From the NCBI RefSeq assembly GCF_003641205.1, contig NZ_CP032762.1, forward strand, positions 1,798,001 to 1,862,000: a stretch of DNA of 64,000 nucleotides. Reading direction: 5' to 3'. Shown here in pieces: positions 17,457 to 25,399 of this stretch; position 1 is the stretch's first letter, and each line of letters opens with the position of its first letter. Source of the DNA: Rhodococcus sp. P1Y (GTDB lineage Bacteria; Actinomycetota; Actinomycetes; Mycobacteriales; Mycobacteriaceae). The notes under the pieces are model-generated. The model ran no database searches. It saw only the letters and a list, made by a program, of their open reading frames with translations, and was not told the DNA's origin. Made by a program: the position numbers and the translations under genes.

Positions 17457-17470
17457 CATATGCGATCCAC
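17457..17470. promoter_or_regulatory. Shared 14-base motif, copy upstream of HMG-CoA reductase
   Basis: CATATGCGATCCAC at 17457-17470 matches CATGTGCGATCCAC at 20935-20948 in 13 of 14 positions. This copy is 99 bases before the mvaA start codon; the other is 106 bases before the transporter start codon, in the same orientation relative to the genes. It is a candidate binding site for the PucR-type regulator encoded between the two. Confidence 0.5.
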
Positions 17471-17514
17471 CCTCGAAAGCCAATCGATCATGTGTCGTGA
17501 ACACACTGCAGTGC

Positions 17515-19449
17515 TCAGGATGTGGGGCGATGCCGCTGGAGCGTGGACCCTCGTAGTTCGTCCAACCGCACAGCGGTCGAGATCCGAAAGAGCGGTTCGT
17601 CCTGACGCCAATCGTCGCCGAGGATGCTCTTGAGACGGTCGAGCCGCTGCAGAATGGTGTTGGTGTGATAGTTGAGTGCGCGCGCAGTCTTCGTCGGGCT
17701 CGCCTCGTTGCGCACGAATGCCCGCAGCGTGAGCACTAGATCGGTGCGGTGGGATGCGTCGTACTCGATGACGGAACCGATGGTCTCGTCGATGAAGCCG
17801 TGAAGCGCCTCGGGATCGGAACCGAACATCACCATGTACGGCGCGTACGCCTGCGTGGTCACCGCGTCGTCGATGACGCCGAGTGCGTCGAGCAGGCGTG
17901 CTGTTCGATGGCCGATGTCGAAGCTGCGTGAGAACCCCTCGATGTCCTCGACCGGGGGTGTAGCGATCACCAGAACCGGGCCGGACAGAACCGATATCAG
18001 GTGCACGCGTAGATCTGATGCCGTCGGAAGGAGATCGCCGCTCTGGACGACCACGGCGAGGACTCCCGCGTGCTCACCGACAAGTCCCCGACCTGCGAAA
18101 TAGGAAGCAGTGATGCGCTCGGCCGTCGAGCGATGCTCGGGCTCGACAACCACTACGAGAACCGTGTTCAGGTCGTTCAGAACCACGCGATGACTGCGTG
18201 CCCGACGGTCCAAGTCGCGCCTGCGCTCTGGAATGGCGTCGAGTAGATCTGCGATCAGCTCGCCGCGAACACGCCGGTCCGCGGACGCGACGGCATCTTG
18301 CTGCAGCGCGAGTAGTGCCGCGACCTGGGCGGCACGTTCGATCGTCCGTTCGTCGACCGAGCCGAGATGCATCTCGCCCGTGCTCAGCAGAACGGCGCCG
18401 AAGAAAAGCTCACCGGCCGTCACAGCAGAGACGATCTCGATGCTGTCGTCGTCCACGTGGCAGCAATGGCCGGTCGAGCGACTGGTGGAAATGGCCTTCT
18501 CTACCGCGGGCGGGAAGTTGATCGCTACGGAGTCCACGCCGAGTCCTACAGATGACGCGACCGGACGAGACGACGAATCGACGATCGTGACGATGCGGCC
18601 GAGCGCGTTCGACAAGGTGTCCGCGACTTGCGCGAAGCCGCCTCCGAGTAGAACGGCGTGGACAAGTTCCTGGTGCACCACGTTGGATCGGTCGCGTACT
18701 TCCACATGTGCCGTCAGGGTGCCGAGGGCGCGGCGCGCCTCGTCCTCGGACTTCTGCAGCTGCGTGAGTGTGTTGGCGGTCTGCAGTACCACCGAGGCAT
18801 GATCGGCGAGTGCAGAGAGCACCGCGATTTCTTCGGGTGTGAAGTCGTGTTCGCGACGTGTGGCCGCGAACAGGACACCGAGCACGCGACCTTCCGACAG
18901 CATCGGGACGCCGAGGATCGAGATGATCCCTTCGGCGAAGACGGCGTCGTCGATGTTGTCTTCGTGGGCGCCGCCGAGGTAGTCGCTGTAGCGCGAAACC
19001 CATTGCGCCGAACGTGTATCGGCGACGCGGCTTGCCAGCCCCATTCCGGCTGGGACACGCAGATTTTGAAACTGTGGGGTCACCGAACCCACGGTCTTAC
19101 GCACGTGCAGATCGCGGCTGACGGCATCGAACTCGGACAGGTAGGTGACGTCCGTGCCCATCATCTCGTGTGCTCGTCCCACCAAGCGAGAGAGCAAGGC
19201 GTCCACGTCGTGCACCTCGGCAAGCTCGCGGGCACTCGAGAACAACGCCGCGAGCTCGTGCTCGCGGCGTCGCAATCGTGTGAGTTCATCTCGGTGACGA
19301 CGGATCACGGACAGCAGCTCCGCTTGTCCACGTCGGTCGATACCTGCCCCCCGCAGCACCTTCTCGACGACCGAGTCCTCGGAACCGGTGTGCGCCGACG
19401 CCGCGGACAGGACGTCGCGGATGGCCCGGACGAGGTCCTCGCTACTCAT
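17515..19449 (-). CDS. PucR-family transcriptional regulator with GAF domain
   Basis: The 644-residue regulator has a GAF sensor domain (about residues 70-220, with LVGRAHEMMGTDVTYLSEFD and GIISILGVPMLSEGRVLGVLFAATR), a central part related to the CdaR/PucR GGDEF-like region, and a C-terminal helix-turn-helix of PucR type (LRAFVRNEASPTKTARALNYHTNTILQRLDRLKSILG). Such proteins usually activate adjacent catabolic operons in response to a pathway metabolite. It lies between the MHS transporter gene and the HMG-CoA reductase operon, all on the minus strand, and is probably their regulator. The ATG at 19449 is chosen over 19473 because the N-terminal helix SSEDLVRAIRDVLSAA begins there. Confidence 0.85.
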   Translation of the reverse strand: MSSEDLVRAIRDVLSAASAHTGSEDSVVEKVLRGAGIDRRGQAELLSVIRRHRDELTRLRRREHELAALFSSARELAEVHDVDALLSRLVGRAHEMMGTDVTYLSEFDAVSRDLHVRKTVGSVTPQFQNLRVPAGMGLASRVADTRSAQWVSRYSDYLGGAHEDNIDDAVFAEGIISILGVPMLSEGRVLGVLFAATRREHDFTPEEIAVLSALADHASVVLQTANTLTQLQKSEDEARRALGTLTAHVEVRDRSNVVHQELVHAVLLGGGFAQVADTLSNALGRIVTIVDSSSRPVASSVGLGVDSVAINFPPAVEKAISTSRSTGHCCHVDDDSIEIVSAVTAGELFFGAVLLSTGEMHLGSVDERTIERAAQVAALLALQQDAVASADRRVRGELIADLLDAIPERRRDLDRRARSHRVVLNDLNTVLVVVVEPEHRSTAERITASYFAGRGLVGEHAGVLAVVVQSGDLLPTASDLRVHLISVLSGPVLVIATPPVEDIEGFSRSFDIGHRTARLLDALGVIDDAVTTQAYAPYMVMFGSDPEALHGFIDETIGSVIEYDASHRTDLVLTLRAFVRNEASPTKTARALNYHTNTILQRLDRLKSILGDDWRQDEPLFRISTAVRLDELRGSTLQRHRPTS

Positions 19450-19509
19450 GGCTACAGCCTGCCCTCCAGCCATCCGCGACGCACAATCTCCTCGTGTTGC
19501 CGAGCGAAC

Positions 19510-20829
19510 TTAGAGTCGGGCCGTCGACGACGTCAGTGCACGCACTGCGAAGATGGAGATCACGCCTGTCGCGACTATGTAGAGACTGATGGCCCACGAA
19601 CCCCCGAACGTCGACAGCAACTCGAGATAGATGATGGGCACGAATGCGGACCCGACGACGGTGCCGATCCCCAGTGCAAGCGACATACCCGTGTACCGGA
19701 TGGAGACGGCGAACGCTTCGGCGTAGAGAATGCCGAGTGTTCCGTAGGACGCGCAGAAGCCGATCGTGGCGAGCAGGTAACCGAGCACCGTCAGAGTGAT
19801 GTTTCCGCTGTCGATCAGCCAGAACATCGGGAAGGCGACGATGACGGTGAGAACGATGCCGGTCGAGAACACGATTCGACGTCCGAACCGATCGGACAGC
19901 GCACCTGCCACCGGAATGCCGAAGAACGCCACGACCGAGCACGCCACTGCAACCAGGAGCATCGTGTTGCGCGAGAGGCCGATATGAGTGGTTCCGTAGG
20001 TGATGCTGAAAGTGAACAATGCGTAGAAGATGGCGCCGACGTTGGCGAAGCACAACGCCGCGAGAACAACGGGCTTCCAATGGTTGCGGAGTGTCTCCAC
20101 GATCGGCATGTCCACGCGTTCGTTCGATTCACGTAGCGCCTTGAACGCAGGCGTCTCGGAGATCTTGAGACGAATGACGAGCCCGACGATGACGAGAGTC
20201 GCGCTGAGCAGGAATGGAATTCGCCATCCCCAGCTTTCGAACGCCGCATCCGGAAGTTGACCCAGCGCGAGGAACGTCAGTGTGGAGAGGGTCAGGCCGA
20301 GCGCAAGTCCGGACTGCGGGGCGCTGCCGAACAAGCCTCGCTTCTTGGGTGGTGAGTGCTCTACGACCATCAGTACTGCGCCGCCCCATTCCCCTCCCAG
20401 TGCGAATCCTTGGATGAAACGCAGTGTCATCAGAAGAATCGGTGCCGCCACACCGATCGAATCGTAGGTAGGGAGCAGACCGATCGCGAAGGTAGCGCCG
20501 CCCATTGCCATCAACGAGATGACCAACATCGACTTTCGGCCGATCTTGTCGCCGTAGTGACCGAACACCACCGAGCCGAGCGGTCGCCCGAAGTAACCGA
20601 CGGCAATTCCGCCGAACGCCAGGATTGTGCCGACGACGGGATCGTAGGTGGGGAAGAACAGGGCATTGAGCACGAGTGCCGCCGCGGTCGAGTAAGCGAA
20701 GAAATCGAACCACTCGATCGTGGTCCCGATCAAACTCGATGTGACGACCGCGCGCATCCCGCTTGCCTGTTGGGTCTTCTGCGGTCCGCTCGCGGGGGTA
20801 ACCGGCTCGGTCAGCCGTTGTGCATCCAT
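19510..20829 (-). CDS. MFS transporter, metabolite:H+ symporter (MHS) family
   Basis: The 439-residue protein has twelve predicted membrane helices. FFAYSTAAALVLNALFFP (helix 1), the MHS signature FGRPLGSVVFGHYGDKIGRKSML between helices 2 and 3, and GFALGGEWGGAVLMVVEHSP are typical of the ProP/ShiA/KgtP group, which imports carboxylates, betaines or aromatic acids with protons. It heads the minus-strand catabolic cluster, so its substrate is probably the cluster's growth substrate, for example mevalonate or another branched hydroxy acid (inference). The shared regulatory motif lies 106 bases upstream of the ATG at 20829. Regulator gene pucR-like begins 60 bases downstream of its stop. Confidence 0.9.
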   Translation of the reverse strand: MDAQRLTEPVTPASGPQKTQQASGMRAVVTSSLIGTTIEWFDFFAYSTAAALVLNALFFPTYDPVVGTILAFGGIAVGYFGRPLGSVVFGHYGDKIGRKSMLVISLMAMGGATFAIGLLPTYDSIGVAAPILLMTLRFIQGFALGGEWGGAVLMVVEHSPPKKRGLFGSAPQSGLALGLTLSTLTFLALGQLPDAAFESWGWRIPFLLSATLVIVGLVIRLKISETPAFKALRESNERVDMPIVETLRNHWKPVVLAALCFANVGAIFYALFTFSITYGTTHIGLSRNTMLLVAVACSVVAFFGIPVAGALSDRFGRRIVFSTGIVLTVIVAFPMFWLIDSGNITLTVLGYLLATIGFCASYGTLGILYAEAFAVSIRYTGMSLALGIGTVVGSAFVPIIYLELLSTFGGSWAISLYIVATGVISIFAVRALTSSTARL

Positions 20830-21144
20830 GTCGCTACTTTCTGGCCTTGTGATCGAAGTGGTGAAATCGACGGTCGCTGCGCAACCTGAGTTATGTGGTG
20901 ACGATCACTGTATGGGCAGATACGCGCCCATAAACATGTGCGATCCACACCTTATCGGGGTGGATAAGTGGGCGATCGACACGTGACCACCTGCTGCGAT
21001 TGGAGAGGATGCGGGCGCCGCCGCGGTGATCCGTCTGCCCTCGATATCGATAGTTTCTATAGAAAGACGCCGATCTATCGATTGTTCGATGGCTGAACCT
21101 CGGATTGACTGGGTGGCGGAATCGATCAACTGAGAGGACAGATC
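20830..21144. promoter_or_regulatory. Divergent promoter region between MHS transporter and SDR genes
   Basis: This 315-base gap has no gene. It contains TATGGGC/GCCCATA (20911-20917 and 20926-20932), the shared motif CATGTGCGATCCAC (20935-20948), CTTATC/GATAAG (20951-20956 and 20963-20968), ATCGATAG/CTATCGAT (21046-21053 and 21075-21082) and, inside the last pair, the perfect palindrome TTTCTATAGAAA (21054-21065). The first elements are best placed to control the transporter; those after 21040 are nearer the SDR start at 21145. No promoter can be fixed with certainty. Confidence 0.45.
20935..20948. promoter_or_regulatory. Shared 14-base motif, copy upstream of MHS transporter
   Basis: CATGTGCGATCCAC; see the copy at 17457-17470. 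Both precede minus-strand genes of one proposed pathway at nearly equal distance (106 and 99 bases), which argues against coincidence. The copies differ only at position 4. Confidence 0.5.
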
Positions 21145-21843
21145 ATGCGTGTACTTCTGATCAGCGGGGCGTCGGGAATCGGCCGGGCGATAGCGTCGGA
21201 CATTCTGGAGCGAGGTGGGGAAGTCGTGCTCGCCGGTCGCCGGCGTGAGAGCCTCGATGCTGCAGTCGAACTTCTTGGGCCGAAGGCGAGCTCGGTTGTT
21301 CTCGACCTCGCCGATGAGTCGTCGATCGAAGCAGCTGCTGCTGAGATCGGCGCAGTGGATCACGTCGTCAGCCTGGCAGCCGATCACGCCAACGGGCCGG
21401 TAGGTGATCTCGACGCAGGGGACGTCAGAAGCGCGTTCGACGCCAAGGTGATCGGGCCGATTCTGCTGGCCAAACATTTCGCGCCGCTCGTCGAGGAGGG
21501 TGGTTCCTTTCTGTTCTTCTCCGGCGTCGCGGCGTGGAAGCCCGCTCCAGGGCTGTCGGTGATGGCGACGACCAACGGTGCCGTCGCGTTTCTTGCGGAG
21601 GCTCTCGCCGTGGAACTTGCTCCGATACGGGTCAACGCGCTGTCGCCGGGCATCGTGGACTCCGGTGCATGGGACGCGATGGGTTCGGGCAAGGACACCT
21701 TCTTCGCGAACACCGCGTCCGCGAATCCTGCTCGCAGAGTGGGACTGCCGTCGGACATAGCCGCCGCGGCGATCTCGCTGCTCACCAATACCTTCGTGAC
21801 CGGTACAACACTGCATGTCGACGGGGGAGGTCGGCTTGTATGA
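21145..21843 (+). CDS. Atypical SDR-fold protein lacking the YxxxK catalytic pair
   Basis: The 232-residue protein has the SDR nucleotide motif in the shortened form SGASGIGRAIA, the segment LSPGIVDSG and the C-terminal FVTGTTLHVDGGGRLV, so the Rossmann fold and cofactor site look sound. At the active site, Ser126 is present, but the expected Tyr and Lys are Met140 and Asn144 (SVMATTNGAVAFLAEALA). Some SDR subfamilies with this pattern exist, and their activity is uncertain. It may act by a different mechanism or as a binding protein. It is divergent from the MHS transporter and followed by a small membrane protein and LysR gene. The ATG at 21145 follows GAGAGGACAG. Confidence 0.8.
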   Translation: MRVLLISGASGIGRAIASDILERGGEVVLAGRRRESLDAAVELLGPKASSVVLDLADESSIEAAAAEIGAVDHVVSLAADHANGPVGDLDAGDVRSAFDAKVIGPILLAKHFAPLVEEGGSFLFFSGVAAWKPAPGLSVMATTNGAVAFLAEALAVELAPIRVNALSPGIVDSGAWDAMGSGKDTFFANTASANPARRVGLPSDIAAAAISLLTNTFVTGTTLHVDGGGRLV

Positions 21844-21907
21844 AGCGACTGAGCCGGCCTGATCGATACTGCTGTGCAACAGAACAACTGACGAGAGGAA
21901 CTGCTTC

Positions 21908-22096
21908 GTGCCATCTATCGATCCCAGGATCAGAATCACCGCGGGCGTCGTCATGGCGCTGATATCCTACGTCGTCGCGGTGTACAACTTCGCCGACAAC
22001 GACATCAGGTCCGGCATCATCCTTACGATCATCGGAATCTTTTTCACCACTGTCGCTCTTCAGACGACCCGGCGCTTCCTGGAGCACGACAGGTAA
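21908..22096 (+). CDS. Small two-helix membrane protein
   Basis: A 62-residue product with two hydrophobic stretches, RITAGVVMALISYVVAVYNF and IRSGIILTIIGIFFTTVAL, separated by the short polar link ADNDIRS. The tail TTRRFLEHDR is charged. The GTG at 21908 follows GAGAGGAACTGCTTC, an acceptable ribosome-binding site, and the gene lies 64 bases after the SDR stop and 9 before the LysR start. Codon use is like its neighbours, so it is probably real. I do not recognise the family; no function can be given. Confidence 0.6.
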   Translation: MPSIDPRIRITAGVVMALISYVVAVYNFADNDIRSGIILTIIGIFFTTVALQTTRRFLEHDR

Positions 22097-22105
22097 CGTT
22101 CGTCC

Positions 22106-22969
22106 GTGCCCACTTTGCGAGCCCTGGAATGTTTCGTAGCCGTCGTGGAGGCGGGGTCGATAACCGCCGGGGCAACGGCACTCCACTTGTCGCAACCTGC
22201 GCTATCGCATCAGCTGGCGTCGCTCGAGACCGAGATCGGCACGGCGCTTCTCGAACGATTGCCGCGAGGGGTGCGGCCCACTCCAACCGGCCGAGCGGTA
22301 CTCGCCGACGCCAAAGCTAGCCTCGAATCGGCGAATCGTGTTGTGCAAACAGGAAAAGCGTTGGCGGACGGAACCGAGGGACGGCTGCGTATTGCCTGTG
22401 CCGAGAGCATGACCGTCCCGATCCTTGCGCCGACGCTTCGCACGTGGACGCGAAAATACCCTGACATCCGACTCGACCTCACCGAGTTCACCAGCGCGGA
22501 CGCCATGGCCGAGGCGATCTCGAGCGGTGACGCCGATATCGCCATCGGGCCTGCATCGGCGCGATTTCTCGGCGAGGTGGTCGAGATTGCAACGGAAGAC
22601 ATCGTCGCCGTGGTCCCCGCCGGTCTCGATCTCATGGATCACACCGAGGTCGCGTGGGTAGATCTCGCGGGTCGCCCCATCGTTCACTACCATCACGACA
22701 ACGGTCTTCGGCTCTGGATCGACGCCGTCGCGTCTTCGCACGACGTGCATCTCACGGCGGTGACCAGAACACGACATGCCACCACTGCAGCGCAGTTGGC
22801 TCATGCCGGATTGGGAATCGCTCTCGTTCCAGAAACTGCGCTGCCGCCTCGGTTCGGCGGTGTCACCAAGCCGTTGCGGCCACGGCTGCAACGAACCGTG
22901 GTCGCAATGCTCGGATCACCCAGTGACGTTCTGGTTCAGCGTTTCGTGCGAGACGTCCGCGGCAAGTAG
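22106..22969 (+). CDS. LysR-family transcriptional regulator
   Basis: The 287-residue protein starts with the LysR winged helix-turn-helix PTLRALECFVAVVEAGSITAGATALHLSQPALSHQLASLE (residues 2-42), then has the periplasmic-binding-protein-like effector domain with GRLRIACAESMTVPILAPTL and GLGIALVPETALPPRFGG. These regulators usually control a divergent or adjacent operon in response to a small acid. It is cotranscribed with the small membrane protein and perhaps the atypical SDR, and converges on a minus-strand SDR; a family A palindrome separates the two stops. The target genes are not evident. The GTG at 22106 is the only sensible start. Confidence 0.88.
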   Translation: MPTLRALECFVAVVEAGSITAGATALHLSQPALSHQLASLETEIGTALLERLPRGVRPTPTGRAVLADAKASLESANRVVQTGKALADGTEGRLRIACAESMTVPILAPTLRTWTRKYPDIRLDLTEFTSADAMAEAISSGDADIAIGPASARFLGEVVEIATEDIVAVVPAGLDLMDHTEVAWVDLAGRPIVHYHHDNGLRLWIDAVASSHDVHLTAVTRTRHATTAAQLAHAGLGIALVPETALPPRFGGVTKPLRPRLQRTVVAMLGSPSDVLVQRFVRDVRGK

Positions 22970-22997
22970 GCGGGGCTCGGCGCCGAGTAACTCGACC

Positions 22998-23070
22998 GGC
23001 ACTCATTGCCCGATACTTCGCCGATTTCGGGGATTCCCGACGATCGGGCGAGTATCGGGCAATGAGTGCC
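22998..23070. repeat. Long palindromic repeat, family A, copy 2
   Basis: The 20-base arms 22998-23017 and 23051-23070 are perfectly complementary (cores TTGCCCGATACT and AGTATCGGGCAA). A nested hairpin TCGGG/CCCGA occupies 23027-23040. It fills the gap between the LysR stop (22969) and the minus-strand SDR stop (23077), so it could terminate both transcripts. Compared with 6678-6735, a paired A-T is replaced by a paired G-C. Confidence 0.75.
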
Positions 23071-23076
23071 ACAGGC

Positions 23077-23832
23077 CTACACGAGCGACGCGGAGAGCCC
23101 ACCGTCGAGGATGTAGTGGCTCCCGGTGATCCACGACGCCCGATCCGAGGCCAGGAATGCTGCGACCTCGGCGATGTCCTCGGGCGTTCCGAGACGTCCC
23201 TGCTTGGCTGCAACCAAGTCCCGGAATGGAACCTGAGTTGCCGCTTCGAAATCGGGGACCAGGCGTTCGACCATGGCGGTGTCGGCGAATCCCGGACACA
23301 CGGCGTTGACGCGCACACCCGCAGGCCGCATCTCGACCGCGGCCACGCGCGTCAGCTGGATCAGCGCTGCCTTGGTGGCGCAGTACGATCCGAGCAACGG
23401 ACTTCCCCCGACGCCCGCAACCGACGATATGTTGACAATGTTGCCCTTGGACTCGACGAGTGCTCCGATTGCCGCTTTCATGGCAAGGAACGGGCCGCGC
23501 ACGTTGACGGCGTAGATCTTGTCGAAGCTCTCCGTCGACTGCTGAAGCAGAGGTGACGAGATCTCGATACCAGCGTTGTTCACCAGGATGTCGAGACCGC
23601 CGAGGATCTCGACGGCCTGGGCCACAGCGGCGTTGACCTGACCCTCGTCGGTGACGTCGCAGTTCGCTACGCCTGCCGCACCGATTTCCTCGGCGGCCTT
23701 CGCAGCGGATGCCTCGTCGATGTCGCTGACGACCACGCGTGCTCCGCGCTCGATGAACAGTTGCGAAATTGCCTTGCCGATACCCGCTCCGGATCCGGTG
23801 ACGAATACCCGCTTGCCTTCGAGCTCGGTCAT
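23077..23832 (-). CDS. Short-chain dehydrogenase/reductase, classical
   Basis: The 251-residue SDR has TGSGAGIGKAI (cofactor loop), DISDIDEASA-type acidic residue after the second strand (VVVSDIDEASA, favouring NAD), NNAGIEISSP, and the catalytic YCATK (GSYCATKAALIQLTR). VNAVCPGFADTAM and the terminal ITGSHYILDGGLSASLV complete the fold. Its ATG overlaps the stop of the acyl-CoA synthetase gene as ATGA, so it is the third gene of the minus-strand operon 26527-23077. It probably oxidises a hydroxyacyl-CoA or alcohol intermediate of that route. A family A palindrome follows its stop. Confidence 0.9.
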   Translation of the reverse strand: MTELEGKRVFVTGSGAGIGKAISQLFIERGARVVVSDIDEASAAKAAEEIGAAGVANCDVTDEGQVNAAVAQAVEILGGLDILVNNAGIEISSPLLQQSTESFDKIYAVNVRGPFLAMKAAIGALVESKGNIVNISSVAGVGGSPLLGSYCATKAALIQLTRVAAVEMRPAGVRVNAVCPGFADTAMVERLVPDFEAATQVPFRDLVAAKQGRLGTPEDIAEVAAFLASDRASWITGSHYILDGGLSASLV

Positions 23833-25388
23833 GGTGTGGTTCCTTTCGATGCTGACGAATGATTCAGGGTGGAGCGCACTTCGGTCTTCAGAACTTTGCC
23901 GACCTTGGATCTTGGGAGATCGTCCCAGATGTGTATCTCTTTGGGTGCCTTCGTACTTCCGATTCGAGTCTTGACGAAGGCGATGAGTTCGACGTCGGTG
24001 ACGTCCTGATCAGGACGGAGTTGCACCGCAGCGGTGACTCTTTCGCCCCACTTGGCGTCGGGCAACCCGACGACGGCGCTCTCCTTGACCGCGGGGTGCG
24101 CAAGCAGGGCTTGTTCCACCTCGGCGGAGTAGACGTTGAACCCTCCGGTGATGATCATGTCCTTCGCCCGGTCGACCACGAAGAGGTAGTTGTCCTCGTC
24201 GAGGTAGCCGATATCGCCCGTGTGGTGCCAGCCGTATGCACTGACTTCGGCGGTGGCGTCGGGGTTCTCGTGATATCCAGGCATCACCAGCGGACCTCGG
24301 ACGACGATCTCTCCCCGTTCTCCACGCCCCAGCAGAGTGCCTGTCTCGTTCATGATCGCCACGGTCGTCAGTGGAGTCGGCTTGCCCGCGGAGCTCAGCC
24401 GCTCGGTGAAGATGGATCCGTCACTCCGAAAATGTTCGGCCGGGGCCAGAGTCGCGATCATGTTCGGTGCCTCCGTCTGGCCGAACAACTGTCCGAGTAC
24501 CGGCCCGATTCGGGTCAGTGCTTCTTCCAATCGTGTGGGTGACATGGGCGCCGCCCCGTACCAGAGGCATCGGAGGGAGGACAGGTCGGTCGCGTCTAGC
24601 TCGGGGTGATCGAGGATGCCGTAGATGACCGTCGGTGGAAGAAAGGCGTGCGTGATGCGGTGATATTCGATGAGGGACAGAAACTTTCCGACATCGGGTG
24701 CAGGCATCACGACGACATGTCCGCCAAGGCTGAGTATGGGGAACGTCAGCACGCCTGCCGAGTGAGTGAGCGGAGCAAGCGCCAGGTAGCGAGGCCGATC
24801 GCCGAAGGGGTAACTCATCAGCGCGGATGCCGTCGAGACCATCATGTTGTCCTCGGTGAGGCGTACTCCCTTCGGCCTGCCGGTGGTGCCTCCGGTGCCG
24901 GCGATCATGGCGAGTCCGTCGGCTGGACGACGAGCGGAGTCGAGCTCGCCGCCGTTCTCGGCGAGCCACTGATCGACAGACAGTGCGCCGGGGACGTCGC
25001 CGTCGATGCAGACCAACCACTCCAATTGCGGTAGTTGATCCTTGATTCGTGTCACCAGGTCGGCAAAGGCTTTCTGGAAGAACAGGAACCGGCATCCGAA
25101 CAGATCGAACAGCTGTCGGTTTTCGTCGGCTTCGTTGCGCGGATTGATCGGACACCACACCGCGCCTGCTCGCGAGATTCCGAACACGCACGTCAGCGCG
25201 AGCGGATCGTTGCCCGAAAGCACGGCGACGCGATCTCCGGTGTCGACTCCAGTGTGTTGCAGTGCAGCGGCGATCGCTACCGTTCGGTCGTACACCTCGC
25301 CGTAGGTGCTGGTGGTGTCACCGACGGTGAGGCACGGGGCATCCCGCCCGAGCGAGACCCCCTTGTCGAGATAGTCGGACAGACGCAT
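23829..25388 (-). CDS. Acyl-CoA synthetase (AMP-forming)
   Basis: The 519-residue ANL-family ligase activates a carboxylic acid with ATP and CoA. The phosphate loop is MIAGTGGTTGRPKGVRL; the adenine/substrate region includes LFGQTEAPNM; GWHHTGDIGYLDEDNYLFVVDRAKDMIITGGFNV carries the hinge Asp-Arg-x-Lys; and SKVGKVLKTEVR holds the C-terminal catalytic Lys. It resembles fatty-acyl/aromatic acid CoA ligases (FadD-like). It lies between the saccharopine-dehydrogenase-like gene (11-base gap) and the SDR gene (overlap), under the palindrome-marked divergent promoter controlled probably by the TetR protein at 26767. Substrate not determinable. Confidence 0.92.
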   Translation of the reverse strand: MRLSDYLDKGVSLGRDAPCLTVGDTTSTYGEVYDRTVAIAAALQHTGVDTGDRVAVLSGNDPLALTCVFGISRAGAVWCPINPRNEADENRQLFDLFGCRFLFFQKAFADLVTRIKDQLPQLEWLVCIDGDVPGALSVDQWLAENGGELDSARRPADGLAMIAGTGGTTGRPKGVRLTEDNMMVSTASALMSYPFGDRPRYLALAPLTHSAGVLTFPILSLGGHVVVMPAPDVGKFLSLIEYHRITHAFLPPTVIYGILDHPELDATDLSSLRCLWYGAAPMSPTRLEEALTRIGPVLGQLFGQTEAPNMIATLAPAEHFRSDGSIFTERLSSAGKPTPLTTVAIMNETGTLLGRGERGEIVVRGPLVMPGYHENPDATAEVSAYGWHHTGDIGYLDEDNYLFVVDRAKDMIITGGFNVYSAEVEQALLAHPAVKESAVVGLPDAKWGERVTAAVQLRPDQDVTDVELIAFVKTRIGSTKAPKEIHIWDDLPRSKVGKVLKTEVRSTLNHSSASKGTTP

Positions 25389-25399
25389 GGTCCCCGGCC

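Noticed and set aside
18658..20136. 492-codon open frame on the + strand
   Set aside because: Antisense to the PucR and transporter genes; Cys/His/Arg-rich composition and no membrane or domain pattern.
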